A DNA stretch of 58,146 nucleotides. Source: Arenicellales bacterium. GTDB lineage: Bacteria > Pseudomonadota > Gammaproteobacteria > BMS3Bbin11. Made by a program: the position numbers and the translations under genes. Under the pieces are notes generated by a model. It had not been told where the DNA came from and made no database searches. It saw only the letters and a program-made list of their open reading frames with translations. The stretch lies in the NCBI GenBank assembly GCA_029287915.1, contig JARFQE010000116.1, positions 1 to 58,146 of the forward strand. The letters run 5' to 3'. Positions 31,969-40,143 of the stretch are shown here, piece by piece. How positions within the stretch are numbered: the stretch's first letter is position 1; the number at the start of each line of letters is the position of its first letter.

Positions 31969-34391
31969 GTCGTGACTATTTCATTAATGATGCGCGTGGG
32001 CAGAGACATGCCAGCGAAAAAGAACTGCCGTTGCCAGTTGGTGGAAAAGATCTTGCAGGCATCGTTATTCCGGGGCTTGAAGCTGACCAGCTGCTTGCCC
32101 ATATAGCTCTTTCACAGGGGCATGCATACATTCAGCCAGCTGGTAACTACGACAGTCTCTACCATAATGACGAACGCCTGACTGATTCTGCCTGGCTCAA
32201 ATCTGGAGACCGGATCCAGATAGGCGATTCTGTCATGAGCTGGGAAGTGCAGGGAGACAAAGTACTTATCAAGGTGTTCAAGATGTCGGAACTGCATCAC
32301 CCGAGTCCACCAGTGCAGCCGCCGCCGACCCGTTCACCCTCTGAAAATGATGCTATGCCGGTGCACACGGAGGATATAGAGCATGGATCCGGTAGCAGAC
32401 GTCGACGCAGAATTATTCTCATTGTTGTCAGTTTCCTGCTGCTGGCTGCAGTATACCTGTTGATGGTGACACCACTGGTCATAAAAGTCGAACCGCAAGC
32501 TGCAACTATTACGATGAAAGGTTTTCCTCCGCCGCTATCATTATGGGATTCCTGGCTGGTATTCCCGGGGCGCTATATCATGCGGGCCAGGCACCCCGGT
32601 TATTACCCGCTTGATGAAGAGCTTGATATCAAGATGGGTGGGACGAATGATCTGTCTTATGAGCTGATAGAGCTGCCCGGTCTGTTGAATATCAAAACAA
32701 ACCCGGTCGTGGATTTTAAGCTATATGTGGATGACGATGACGTTGATACAGTGTTGAACGATGAGGGAATGGCAGAGATCAAACGGGGAAGTCATCGACT
32801 GCGTATCGAGACAGAGCGTTATCTCGACCATCAGCAGGAGTTCGATATTCAGGGATATGGCAGGCAGCAGCAACTGGATGTCAGCTTGCAGCCTGGATGG
32901 GCAGCTATCTCGATTTTCAGCCAGCCTGTCGGGGCAGAGGTTCTTGTCGATGGAGGGCTGGTCGGACTGACACCGCTGGTGACTGACATACTACAGGGGC
33001 AGCATCAAATTACATTGAAAAAACAGGGCTTTAAAAGCGTAAGCTTTATGCAATCTGTAGAAGCTGGCATTGCTGTCAGGCTGCAGGAAATTCAGCTGCA
33101 GCCGGTTGATGGTCAGCTTACTATAAGCAGCACTCCGGAAGGGGCAAGTGTGATGGTGGAAGGTAAGTATCAGGGTACGACACCGGTGACAGTAAATCTG
33201 ACCGCCAATACGGAACATACACTTCTGCTGAGCAAGGCGGGCTACAGCACGAAACAGCAGCGCATTACCCTGAAACCGGAACAAGAGAGCGCCATCGAAG
33301 TAAAACTGAATGCCGTTTATGGCACAGTATTTCTAACAACACGGCCTGCTGGCGCGACGGTGGAGATAGATGGCAGAAAGGCTGATATTAGTAGTGGGCG
33401 TCTGCGACTGACGACCCGCTTACATACACTTACGGTCAGTAAACCTGGCTATGTCACAGAGCGATTGTCCATCACACCTCGCCGGGATATTAGCCAGAAT
33501 GTAAGCATTTCACTGAAGACAGCCCAACAGCAGGCAGCACAGCAGAAATTGTCCGCTACACCACTGGTCATTACAACGAAGGCAGGTCAGCAACTGCAGC
33601 TGCTGAAGCCAGAGCAAAGTTTTACCATGGGGGCATCTCGTCGCGAAGCAGGACGGAGGGCCAATGAAAATAAGCGTCTGGTGAAACTGCAGCGCCCGTT
33701 CTATTTTGCCCGTAACGAAATCACTAATGAAGAATTTCGTCAATTCCGTCCCTCGCATGACTCTGGCCGTCTAGATGGTGCGGCACTTAATGGTGACACA
33801 CAACCGGTTGTCAATATTAGCTGGGATGATGCTGCGCGCTACTGCAACTGGCTAAGTGAGAAGCATGGCCTGGCAAAGGCTTACACCGAAAAAGGCGGTA
33901 AAATGGTTGCAGTTAAACCAATGACGATCGGCTACCGCTTAGCCACCGAGGCAGAATGGGCCTGGGTAGCACGTATGTCCGCTCAACAATCAGAGCAACG
34001 CTACCCGTGGCAAGGTGGATTCCCGCCAGTCAGAAAAAGCGGTAATTTTGCGGATGCAAGCATTGCAGACACGCTGGCGGATGTGGTGCCAGATTATGAT
34101 GATGGCTTCCGTGGTAGCGCACCAGTGGCCAGCTTTCCTGCATGGCCGAAGGGCTTTCATGACCTTGGTGGTAATGTTGCCGAGTGGGTAAATGATTTTT
34201 ATACAGTTTACCCGGGGGAGGCGAATCGAATGGTGACGGATCCACTGGGTCCGGCCTCGGGTGAGCATCATACTGTACGTGGATCCAGCTGGCGGCATGG
34301 CAATATCACAGAGTTGAGATTGAGCTTCCGTGACTATAGTAATAAACCGCGTTACGATCTAGGATTCAGGATTGCACGTTATGCAGAGTGA
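31965..34391 (+). CDS. Membrane protein with FHA-like, PEGA and FGE-like domains
   Basis: This 808-residue protein starts at a TTG that overlaps the previous stop (TTGA). Domains in order: a degenerate FHA-like domain (about 18-105, with LKSGDRIQIGD but without the usual phosphothreonine-binding Arg/Ser/His pattern), a basic stretch RRRRR and a membrane segment (about 150-171), at least three PEGA-like repeats (about 180-520, e.g. FSQPVGAEVLVDGGLVGLTP), and an FGE/SUMF1-type domain (about 560-807: FYFARNEITNEEF, YRLATEAEWAWVAR, GNVAEWVNDFY). It contains one cysteine only, so the two-cysteine chemistry of formylglycine formation is impossible. A binding or structural role is likely. Confidence 0.8.
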   Translation: MSRDYFINDARGQRHASEKELPLPVGGKDLAGIVIPGLEADQLLAHIALSQGHAYIQPAGNYDSLYHNDERLTDSAWLKSGDRIQIGDSVMSWEVQGDKVLIKVFKMSELHHPSPPVQPPPTRSPSENDAMPVHTEDIEHGSGSRRRRRIILIVVSFLLLAAVYLLMVTPLVIKVEPQAATITMKGFPPPLSLWDSWLVFPGRYIMRARHPGYYPLDEELDIKMGGTNDLSYELIELPGLLNIKTNPVVDFKLYVDDDDVDTVLNDEGMAEIKRGSHRLRIETERYLDHQQEFDIQGYGRQQQLDVSLQPGWAAISIFSQPVGAEVLVDGGLVGLTPLVTDILQGQHQITLKKQGFKSVSFMQSVEAGIAVRLQEIQLQPVDGQLTISSTPEGASVMVEGKYQGTTPVTVNLTANTEHTLLLSKAGYSTKQQRITLKPEQESAIEVKLNAVYGTVFLTTRPAGATVEIDGRKADISSGRLRLTTRLHTLTVSKPGYVTERLSITPRRDISQNVSISLKTAQQQAAQQKLSATPLVITTKAGQQLQLLKPEQSFTMGASRREAGRRANENKRLVKLQRPFYFARNEITNEEFRQFRPSHDSGRLDGAALNGDTQPVVNISWDDAARYCNWLSEKHGLAKAYTEKGGKMVAVKPMTIGYRLATEAEWAWVARMSAQQSEQRYPWQGGFPPVRKSGNFADASIADTLADVVPDYDDGFRGSAPVASFPAWPKGFHDLGGNVAEWVNDFYTVYPGEANRMVTDPLGPASGEHHTVRGSSWRHGNITELRLSFRDYSNKPRYDLGFRIARYAE

Positions 34392-34397
34392 GAGACG

Positions 34398-34628
34398 GTG
34401 GAGATAAGTATTTATAAACCTGTCTTGTCAATAGTTCTGGCGATTGCCTTATTCCCTGCAATGGCTGAGCAGACTGATACTGACCCAAAAGCTCCATCAT
34501 CCACGGCTGCGCCTGTACAGGACATCTCCAGTGAATCCTCAAAACAAGATTTTAAGGCCACTGAGCGATTTACTCCATCGGAAAAGCTTCGAGCCGATGA
34601 CGCGGTATCGTTTCCAGTGGATATATAA
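34398..34628 (+). CDS. Small exported protein in ExbB/vWA cluster
   Basis: A 76-residue protein begins at a GTG 6 bases after the previous stop. The N terminus (SIYKPVLSIVLAIALFPAMA) is a signal peptide with cleavage near AMA-EQ. The mature part of about 50 residues is polar, rich in Ser, Thr, Asp and Pro, and probably disordered. No family is recognised. The tight spacing indicates co-translation with the FHA/PEGA/FGE-like gene. Confidence 0.6.
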   Translation: MEISIYKPVLSIVLAIALFPAMAEQTDTDPKAPSSTAAPVQDISSESSKQDFKATERFTPSEKLRADDAVSFPVDI

Positions 34629-34640
34629 ATTATGAGTTTC

Positions 34641-34691
34641 AGGTTTTACGATTTAGGTTTTACGTAATCCGTAATACATAAAACGTAAAAC
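34641..34691. repeat. Intergenic repeat with GTTTTACG units
   Basis: The 111-base gap before the ExbB-like gene holds two direct copies of AGGTTTTACG (34641-34650 and 34655-34664). It also holds an inverted copy that makes a 9-bp stem (34657-34665 with 34683-34691). No T tract follows. The layout resembles small palindromic intergenic repeats of the REP type inserted in an operon spacer. Confidence 0.5.
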
Positions 34692-34739
34692 TATATAGAT
34701 AAAGCCATATCATCAAAAATACATGACGACATTACCAAT

Positions 34740-35534
34740 ATGAAAAAAACCTTGCCGACTGAATTCATCTATCAGGTCTTCGCGCTGCTGATTTCCTTTA
34801 TCATCGTGCATGCCGTGTATGTCACGCTTGTCCGTCCCTCTGCAACGAGCCACCTGCAGCAGGAAGCGGCTAATATAGCCGCAGACCCGGCATATGTTCC
34901 ACAGGAATCGCTGTTTGTTGTCATTAAGGACTACGAACAGGAAACCTGCTTCGTTTTGATGCTTTGGGCCCTGTCCATATTGAGCTACAAGGGACTGGCT
35001 GCCTGGCGTCAGCATAAGCTGCTTGAACGTGATCTTTTACAGTTGCCGAAAAGCCTGCCCATCGGCCCGGAAGATACCCGTGAACTTGCTGAGCGTGTGC
35101 ATGGCCTGCCGTCATTAGAGAAGCAGTACCTATTGCCTCGAGCCCTGCTGACCGGGATTGAACGCTTTAGTGCTACCCGTAATGTGCAGGATGTATCGAC
35201 TGCTGTCGGGGATGTATGTGATTCGGAAGGCGAGCGGCTCGAATCTGAACTATCGATTATTCGCTACATCGCCTGGGCTATCCCATCGGTGGGATTCATT
35301 GGTACTGTACGTGGCATCGGTGATGCGCTTGGTCAGGCACATCGTGCAGTAGGAGGTGACATTTCCGGGGTTACCGAAAACCTTGGTGTGGCTTTTAACT
35401 CGACTTTTGTCGCACTGGTAATCAGCATCATTTTAATGTTCTTCATCTACCAGCTGCAGCTTTTGCAGGAGAGGTTGGTGCTGGATAGTGAGCGATACGT
35501 TGATCACTGGCTGGTGCGGAAGCTCAGGTCATGA
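34740..35534 (+). CDS. MotA/TolQ/ExbB family proton channel protein
   Basis: This is a 264-residue inner-membrane protein with hydrophobic segments at about 10-31, 70-88, 174-193 and 217-240. The last pair matches the conserved TolQ/ExbB core: IPSVGFIGTVRGIGDAL with Thr189, and NLGVAFNSTFVALVISI with Ser221-Thr222, where TolQ and ExbB have their channel threonines. These proteins form pentamers around a dimeric ExbD/TolR/MotB partner and convert proton flow to motion. No ExbD or TolR gene is adjacent; the next two genes encode vWA proteins with an ExbD-like membrane aspartate. The spacer before it is 111 bases. Confidence 0.85.
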   Translation: MKKTLPTEFIYQVFALLISFIIVHAVYVTLVRPSATSHLQQEAANIAADPAYVPQESLFVVIKDYEQETCFVLMLWALSILSYKGLAAWRQHKLLERDLLQLPKSLPIGPEDTRELAERVHGLPSLEKQYLLPRALLTGIERFSATRNVQDVSTAVGDVCDSEGERLESELSIIRYIAWAIPSVGFIGTVRGIGDALGQAHRAVGGDISGVTENLGVAFNSTFVALVISIILMFFIYQLQLLQERLVLDSERYVDHWLVRKLRS

Positions 35535-35545
35535 AAAAAAGTCTG

Positions 35546-35607
35546 AAGTTCCAAATACCAGCCTGCAAGATGTTGGTTCTAGCTTTTTTACTTGCTACCT
35601 GGAACTT
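35546..35607. repeat. AAGTTCCA inverted repeat in operon spacer
   Basis: AAGTTCCA at 35546-35553 is matched by TGGAACTT at 35600-35607. The 93-base spacer between the ExbB-like and first vWA genes consists largely of this element. Related words occur at 43340-43362 and 51663-51712, so it looks like a dispersed intergenic repeat family. Confidence 0.45.
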
Positions 35608-35627
35608 GTAACGGTTTTTCGATAGTA

Positions 35628-36719
35628 ATGAAACGCCGATCAATATCACCGTTCTCGCTGTCGTTCCTCGACATTATGTTCTGTGGCTTTGGTGCTGTTG
35701 TACTACTGGTGCTAATCCTCAATGCGGATACGGTGCAGGCGCGCAATGAGGTTTTTGCTGATTTGCGTTCAGAGGTTGTGCGAATGGAGAACGAGGTGAT
35801 TGTCGGACGTGAGAATATGGTTGTCGCACGCAATAGTCTCGAGGCCACTGAAAAAGATCTTCTGCTAATACAGGGTGATGCCGAACGTATACAGCAAAGC
35901 ATTCTGGAAATCGAAGCAGGCCTGACCAATCTGCGCCATCAAACTGCCGCAAGTCAAGAACATATTAAACAGCTTAAATCCGATGTCAGCGGGCTGGATA
36001 AGAAGACCCGGCATTTATCGGCAGAGCAACAGGATAAACGTAATCAGGGCAGCAAGGTACACCAGTTTTCTGGTGAGGGTAAGCGTCAGTATTTGACTGG
36101 TCTTAAGCTTGGCGGAAAGCGTATCCTGATACTGCTTGATGCATCGGCCAGCATGCTCGATGAGACCATTGTCAATATCATCCGCTTGCGCAATATGAGC
36201 AATGAACATAAGCGTGTCGCCGACAAGTGGCAGCGAGCCATGGCAACGACTGAGTGGCTGATAAGCAACCTGCCCGATTCCGCAGAGTTTCAGCTTTACC
36301 TTTTTAATACAGAGTCACGTGCAGCACTCGCATCAAGCAAGGGCAGCTGGTTGTCAGCGAGTCAGACGGCTGATGTGGCAGCTACGGTCAAAGGACTGCG
36401 CCAGACAGTGCCGCAAGGTGGCACCAGCCTCTACCATGCTTTTGAAACTGCGAAATTACTGAAACCCAAACCAGATAACATTCTGCTCATAACGGATGGT
36501 CTGCCAACACAGGGGCGTAGCAAACCGTCAAAAGCAACAGTGAGTAGTGAACAACGGCTACAGCATTTCAGCCGCGCCGTGAAAGTTATCCCTGCAGGCA
36601 TACCCGTCAATACTATTCTGCTACCGATGGAAGGTGATGCTTATGCAGCAGCGGCATACTGGCAACTCGCTGTGGACACGAAAGGTTCTTTTCTGACACC
36701 GGCAAGGGACTGGCCATGA
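35628..36719 (+). CDS. Membrane-anchored vWA domain protein 1 of ExbB cluster
   Basis: From the ATG at 35628 the protein has 363 residues: a basic cytoplasmic N terminus, a membrane segment at about 12-34 starting FSLSFLDIMFCGFGAVVLL, a long coiled coil (about 38-140) and a von Willebrand A domain (about 163-363). The MIDAS metal motif is D171-x-S173-x-S175 (DASAS), with a later GGTSLYHAF threonine loop and LITDG aspartate. Asp15 is placed like the proton-accepting aspartate of ExbD, TolR and MotB. A TTG at 35592 would add 12 residues from the repeat and is rejected. The stop overlaps vWA protein 2 (ATGA). Confidence 0.83.
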   Translation: MKRRSISPFSLSFLDIMFCGFGAVVLLVLILNADTVQARNEVFADLRSEVVRMENEVIVGRENMVVARNSLEATEKDLLLIQGDAERIQQSILEIEAGLTNLRHQTAASQEHIKQLKSDVSGLDKKTRHLSAEQQDKRNQGSKVHQFSGEGKRQYLTGLKLGGKRILILLDASASMLDETIVNIIRLRNMSNEHKRVADKWQRAMATTEWLISNLPDSAEFQLYLFNTESRAALASSKGSWLSASQTADVAATVKGLRQTVPQGGTSLYHAFETAKLLKPKPDNILLITDGLPTQGRSKPSKATVSSEQRLQHFSRAVKVIPAGIPVNTILLPMEGDAYAAAAYWQLAVDTKGSFLTPARDWP

Positions 36720-37717
36720 GCAGGACACGTCGACGTGATATTGATATTTTTAACCTGTCGTTTCTGGACGTCGTGTCATGTGGTTTTGGGGCCATCATTC
36801 TTCTGCTGGTGATTGTCAAGATTGGCGAGCCTCGTGTCATAGAACGTCTAACAGTCGATCTCAGCGGTCAGGTGCAGAAACTAGAGCAAGAATTGTTTCA
36901 GATTCGTGGCGAGACCAGTGTGTTGAATCGAGACCTGACCGAAAAACAGCAGCAATTGTCGGTCAGTAGAGAAAAACTGGCGCGCCTGAAAGGCAGTCTG
37001 TCTGATATCAAGGGACAGTTTGCCAATATGCAAAAAGAGCGTGATGCGCAGGCAATCATCGAGGGACAGCTTTACAGCGCACAGCAGAACCTGACAGAGG
37101 AGATGCGTCGACTGCTGAAAAGCAGGCAGAAGCTAAGTAGCAGTCGTATCGGTGGTGTACCGGTCGATAGTGAGTACATCATTTTTATTATCGATACTTC
37201 CGGTTCGATGAACCAGTTCGCTTGGTCACTGGTGCTGAAGAAAGTAAGTGAAGTGCTTAAAGTCTACCCAAAGGTGAGAGGCATACAGGTGATGAACGAT
37301 ATGGGTGAATACATGTTCCAGGCCTACAGCGGAAAATGGATACCAGATTCACCTTCACGACGCCAAGCAATCAACCAGCGCCTGGCGAGCTGGAGACCTT
37401 TCTCCAATTCCAGTCCAGTGGAAGGTATCGAGGCAGCCATCAGTCGATTTTATGCAAAAGACAAACGTATTAGTCTGTATATCTTTGGTGATGATTTTTC
37501 ACAAGGCTCTATCGAGAAAGTAATCAACACTGTAAATCGCCTTAATCGTGCTGACCGTAGTGGCAAACATCGTGTCCGTATTCATGCAATAGGTTTTCCT
37601 GTGCTGTTTAATGTTAGTGGTATGAACAGCAATGCTGTGCGGTTTGCTGCCTTGATGCGCAAGCTGGCAGAGAACAATGACGGCACCTTTGTCGGCCTGA
37701 ATAGTATTCGGCCATAG
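36716..37717 (+). CDS. Membrane-anchored vWA domain protein 2 of ExbB cluster
   Basis: This 333-residue paralogue of the preceding protein has the same plan: basic N terminus, membrane segment at about 14-35 (FNLSFLDVVSCGFGAIILLL), coiled coil (about 40-140) and vWA domain (about 152-333) with the MIDAS motif D160-x-S162-x-S164 (DTSGS). Asp18 corresponds to Asp15 of its partner. The MIDAS threonine loop is replaced by a serine-rich SNSSPVEG. The 4-base overlap with the first vWA gene suggests equal synthesis, consistent with a heterodimer on the ExbB-like ring. It is the last gene of the cluster; no terminator was found. Confidence 0.83.
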   Translation: MSRTRRRDIDIFNLSFLDVVSCGFGAIILLLVIVKIGEPRVIERLTVDLSGQVQKLEQELFQIRGETSVLNRDLTEKQQQLSVSREKLARLKGSLSDIKGQFANMQKERDAQAIIEGQLYSAQQNLTEEMRRLLKSRQKLSSSRIGGVPVDSEYIIFIIDTSGSMNQFAWSLVLKKVSEVLKVYPKVRGIQVMNDMGEYMFQAYSGKWIPDSPSRRQAINQRLASWRPFSNSSPVEGIEAAISRFYAKDKRISLYIFGDDFSQGSIEKVINTVNRLNRADRSGKHRVRIHAIGFPVLFNVSGMNSNAVRFAALMRKLAENNDGTFVGLNSIRP

Positions 37718-37980
37718 AGCAAGGAAAAACCCAAAACAGAAGACAAATACTGGCTAATAATGACATAGTTGTGATGTAAGGAGCTTCTCTGACAGCATAA
37801 AATGCTGCAACTGGCTACATTAAGCAGTAAGGAAATTGGTCGCTATCGGCTACGCTTGATACTCAGCCGTTATCGGTCAGTGCGAATAAATTGATGTCTC
37901 TATACGGACTATCCATTTATCCAGTATAACGCTGTCTTAGAAAGTTAAAATTAATTCAATCTATAATAGAGTAAGCGATA

Positions 37981-38148
37981 TCATTTTTTTTCAACGGTCG
38001 TATCGGCCCCGTTATTTACTGCAGCAGCATTATCGTCTTGCTGCATAATATCCTGAGCAGCGATAAATTCTGCTTCTGCAGCGGGATAGCCCTCTTTACG
38101 AAGTTGTAGCGATCTACTTATGACCCTGCATTTCTGATATTGATCCAT
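37981..38148 (-). CDS. Small hypothetical protein
   Basis: This 55-codon gene is preceded by CTGGAG, a good Shine-Dalgarno at 6-7 bases from the ATG. The product starts MDQYQKCRVISRSLQLRKEG, continues with a helical segment rich in Ala and Glu (YPAAEAEFIAAQDIM) and ends in an acidic, probably disordered tail with KK at the end. No membrane segment and no recognised family. It is an isolated minus-strand gene in a gene-poor stretch. Confidence 0.55.
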   Translation of the reverse strand: MDQYQKCRVISRSLQLRKEGYPAAEAEFIAAQDIMQQDDNAAAVNNGADTTVEKK

Positions 38149-38796
38149 TTATTACTCCAGAGTTGAGCGAGTACGTCATGAATAAGCATAAATAGTAAAA
38201 TCATTGACGATACAGTTTTTATGTTGATTTCAGAATTATCATAATTTTTCGATGAATTGACTTTAAGGGTAAATCGAAGCGTCTGTATGTGTATGTCCGC
38301 CAGCTGACATATTCAGTTAACATGACTGAGATAAATACAGCTCTGTACAGTGATACGATTTCTGCCTTGGCGAAGAGAATTCCACTATCTCAAGCAAGAA
38401 TCTCCTGATTCATTTATCTATATGAAGCGTCAGATATGATCCCCTGTAAAAGTCAGTATATAGTTATTATCGTATTACCTTTATTCTTATAACTGGCTTA
38501 CAGTATACAAAGTCATAATGTCTTTGAGTATAGTGGAAAACCCTGAATGACTGATGCGGGTTGCGGATTCAAATGGTCAACGCAATATTTTGTTAGAATA
38601 AAGCAGCAGCGTTGGAGTTTAAATTATGGCGTGCAGGCATGGGAGACAGCAGGCTCGACAACAGTCAAACCTAACAAGTGACCAGAGCCAGTCGAGTATA
38701 TGCATGCATGCGTCTTGGCAGATTGGGAATACGACAGCGTGAAGCCTTCTGAATACAGATTAAATTCTAATTTTGTTTTAAATGAATTTATGTGTG
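38149..38796. other. Gene-poor AT-rich region
   Basis: This is 648 bases without a convincing gene. A 38-codon frame (38626-38742, plus) has a GGAG 8 bases upstream but unconvincing composition, and I do not call it. The preceding stretch 37718-37980 is also empty. I saw no tRNA, terminator with T tract or insertion-sequence end here. Confidence 0.5.
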
Positions 38797-39150
38797 TCAG
38801 TTGACCGGCACCTCAACTTTATAACGTAGAGTTAATGTCGAGCTCTGGGGATTGGTCCACATCAGACAATAGGTTTGCATGCTGTCTGCTGACAATGCTC
38901 CGTTTCTGCTAATCATCATTTGTTCAGTAACAGGGTATCTGATCTCTTTCCCCTGGTGATAATGTATATTGAAAAGCGCTGCCGAGGAACTTTGAAAGGA
39001 GTAGCTAAGTTTCACACCGGTATCTAGCTCGTGACAGGACTCGTGGACTTCACCTGTACGAAGATTGAGAGATCGATTCTCATCAGCATGAACAATTGAG
39101 CAGTAACTGAGAATAATCGTGGTCAGGACAATAATGTATTTGATGTACAT
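38797..39150 (-). CDS. Small exported hypothetical protein
   Basis: This 117-residue protein has a signal peptide (IKYIIVLTTIILSYCSIVHA, cleavage probably after VHA). The mature part of about 95 residues is predicted mostly beta, with two or three cysteines (ESCHELD, TYCLMW) that could form a disulfide in the periplasm. No family is recognised. It is divergent from the exported methyltransferase gene, with 214 bases between them. Confidence 0.6.
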   Translation of the reverse strand: MYIKYIIVLTTIILSYCSIVHADENRSLNLRTGEVHESCHELDTGVKLSYSFQSSSAALFNIHYHQGKEIRYPVTEQMMISRNGALSADSMQTYCLMWTNPQSSTLTLRYKVEVPVN

Positions 39151-39364
39151 GGGAATAGAATTATTTTTTCCTTCGGTTGCAGACTTTATATACTAGCCTT
39201 TTTTACGTCACTGTGCAGAATATATCTACCATCAAACATGTTATGGTATTTACCCTTTCTTTTTTAGTTATCCCTGTTCTTGAATTACAGGTGCTTCGTC
39301 GTATATAACGTATGGATCTCAATATGCTGGCATTAGATCATTTTGATTTACAGGAGGACTCTCG

Positions 39365-40114
39365 ATGAAAGTATTAAATTCACGTACAGGTATACTTGCT
39401 TCACTACTTGTTGCGTTTGCGGGAGCTGCCAGTGCTGTCTCCTATGCTGTTGATCCGACAGAAAGTGCACGTATGGAACTGATCAAAATCATTGAACAAG
39501 ATGTCAGGCAGACTAGTCGTGAACTGAACAAGAGCGAGCTTGATCCACGTGTGATGCAGGTGATGGCACGTGTACCTCGCCATGAGTTTGTGCCAGCAGA
39601 AGAAAAGCCTAATGCCTATGAAAACAGGCCGCTGCCAATTGGTTATGGACAGACCATATCACAGCCATACATCGTCGCAATAATGACTGACATGCTAAAT
39701 CTAAAGCCTGACAGTAAAGTGCTGGAACTGGGTACGGGCTCAGGTTATCAGGCAGCTATACTGGGTGAACTGGCGGGTGAGGTTTATACAATCGAAATCG
39801 TTGAACCTCTCGGGCTTTCAGCGAAAGAGCGTTTGCAGCGACTTGGTTACGATAATGTTACTACAAAAGTGGGTGATGGATACTATGGTTGGGAGGAACA
39901 TGCCCCATTTGATGCCATTATCGTGACTGCGGCAGCCAGTCATATTCCACCACCGTTGATCAAACAGCTAAAACCCGGCGGTCGTATGGTGGTGCCAGTT
40001 GGTAGCCGTTTCATGACGCAGCAGCTGCTACGGGTTGATAAGGGTCTTGATAACAAGGTGGTCAGCAAACAGATAATGCCAGTGTTGTTCGTTCCGGTAA
40101 CCGGAAAACATTAG
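39365..40114 (+). CDS. pcm: Exported protein-L-isoaspartate O-methyltransferase
   Basis: PIMT methylates isoaspartyl residues with S-adenosylmethionine to start repair of aged proteins. The 249-residue protein has the family core: ALPIGYGQT-like RPLPIGYGQTISQPYIVAIM, the SAM-binding motif VLELGTGSGYQ at about 119-129 and IIVTAAASHIPPPLIKQLKPGGRMVVPVG. Unlike E. coli Pcm (208 residues) it has an extra N terminus with a clear signal peptide (residues 1-24, ending AGAASA), so it is predicted to be periplasmic, where SAM is not expected. A strong AGGAGG Shine-Dalgarno supports this start. Confidence 0.88.
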   Translation: MKVLNSRTGILASLLVAFAGAASAVSYAVDPTESARMELIKIIEQDVRQTSRELNKSELDPRVMQVMARVPRHEFVPAEEKPNAYENRPLPIGYGQTISQPYIVAIMTDMLNLKPDSKVLELGTGSGYQAAILGELAGEVYTIEIVEPLGLSAKERLQRLGYDNVTTKVGDGYYGWEEHAPFDAIIVTAAASHIPPPLIKQLKPGGRMVVPVGSRFMTQQLLRVDKGLDNKVVSKQIMPVLFVPVTGKH

Positions 40115-40143
40115 GCTAAAGCAGAGACCTGGTCGATCTGTAC

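Noticed and set aside
34740-37717. Zorya anti-phage system, suggested by the MotA/ExbB-like gene
   Set aside because: ZorA has a long cytoplasmic tail and ZorB an OmpA-like peptidoglycan-binding domain, with ZorC/D or ZorE nearby. None of these is present; the partners here are vWA proteins.
28458-37717. Type VI secretion accessory cluster, suggested by FHA, FGE-like, TPR and vWA domains
   Set aside because: No TssB, TssC, Hcp, VgrG, TssK, TssL, TssM, ClpV or Ser/Thr kinase gene is in the window.
38626-38742. 38-codon plus-strand frame with a GGAG upstream
   Set aside because: The composition (many Gln, Ser and Arg) is not protein-like for this genome, the spacing is long, and the surrounding DNA looks non-coding.
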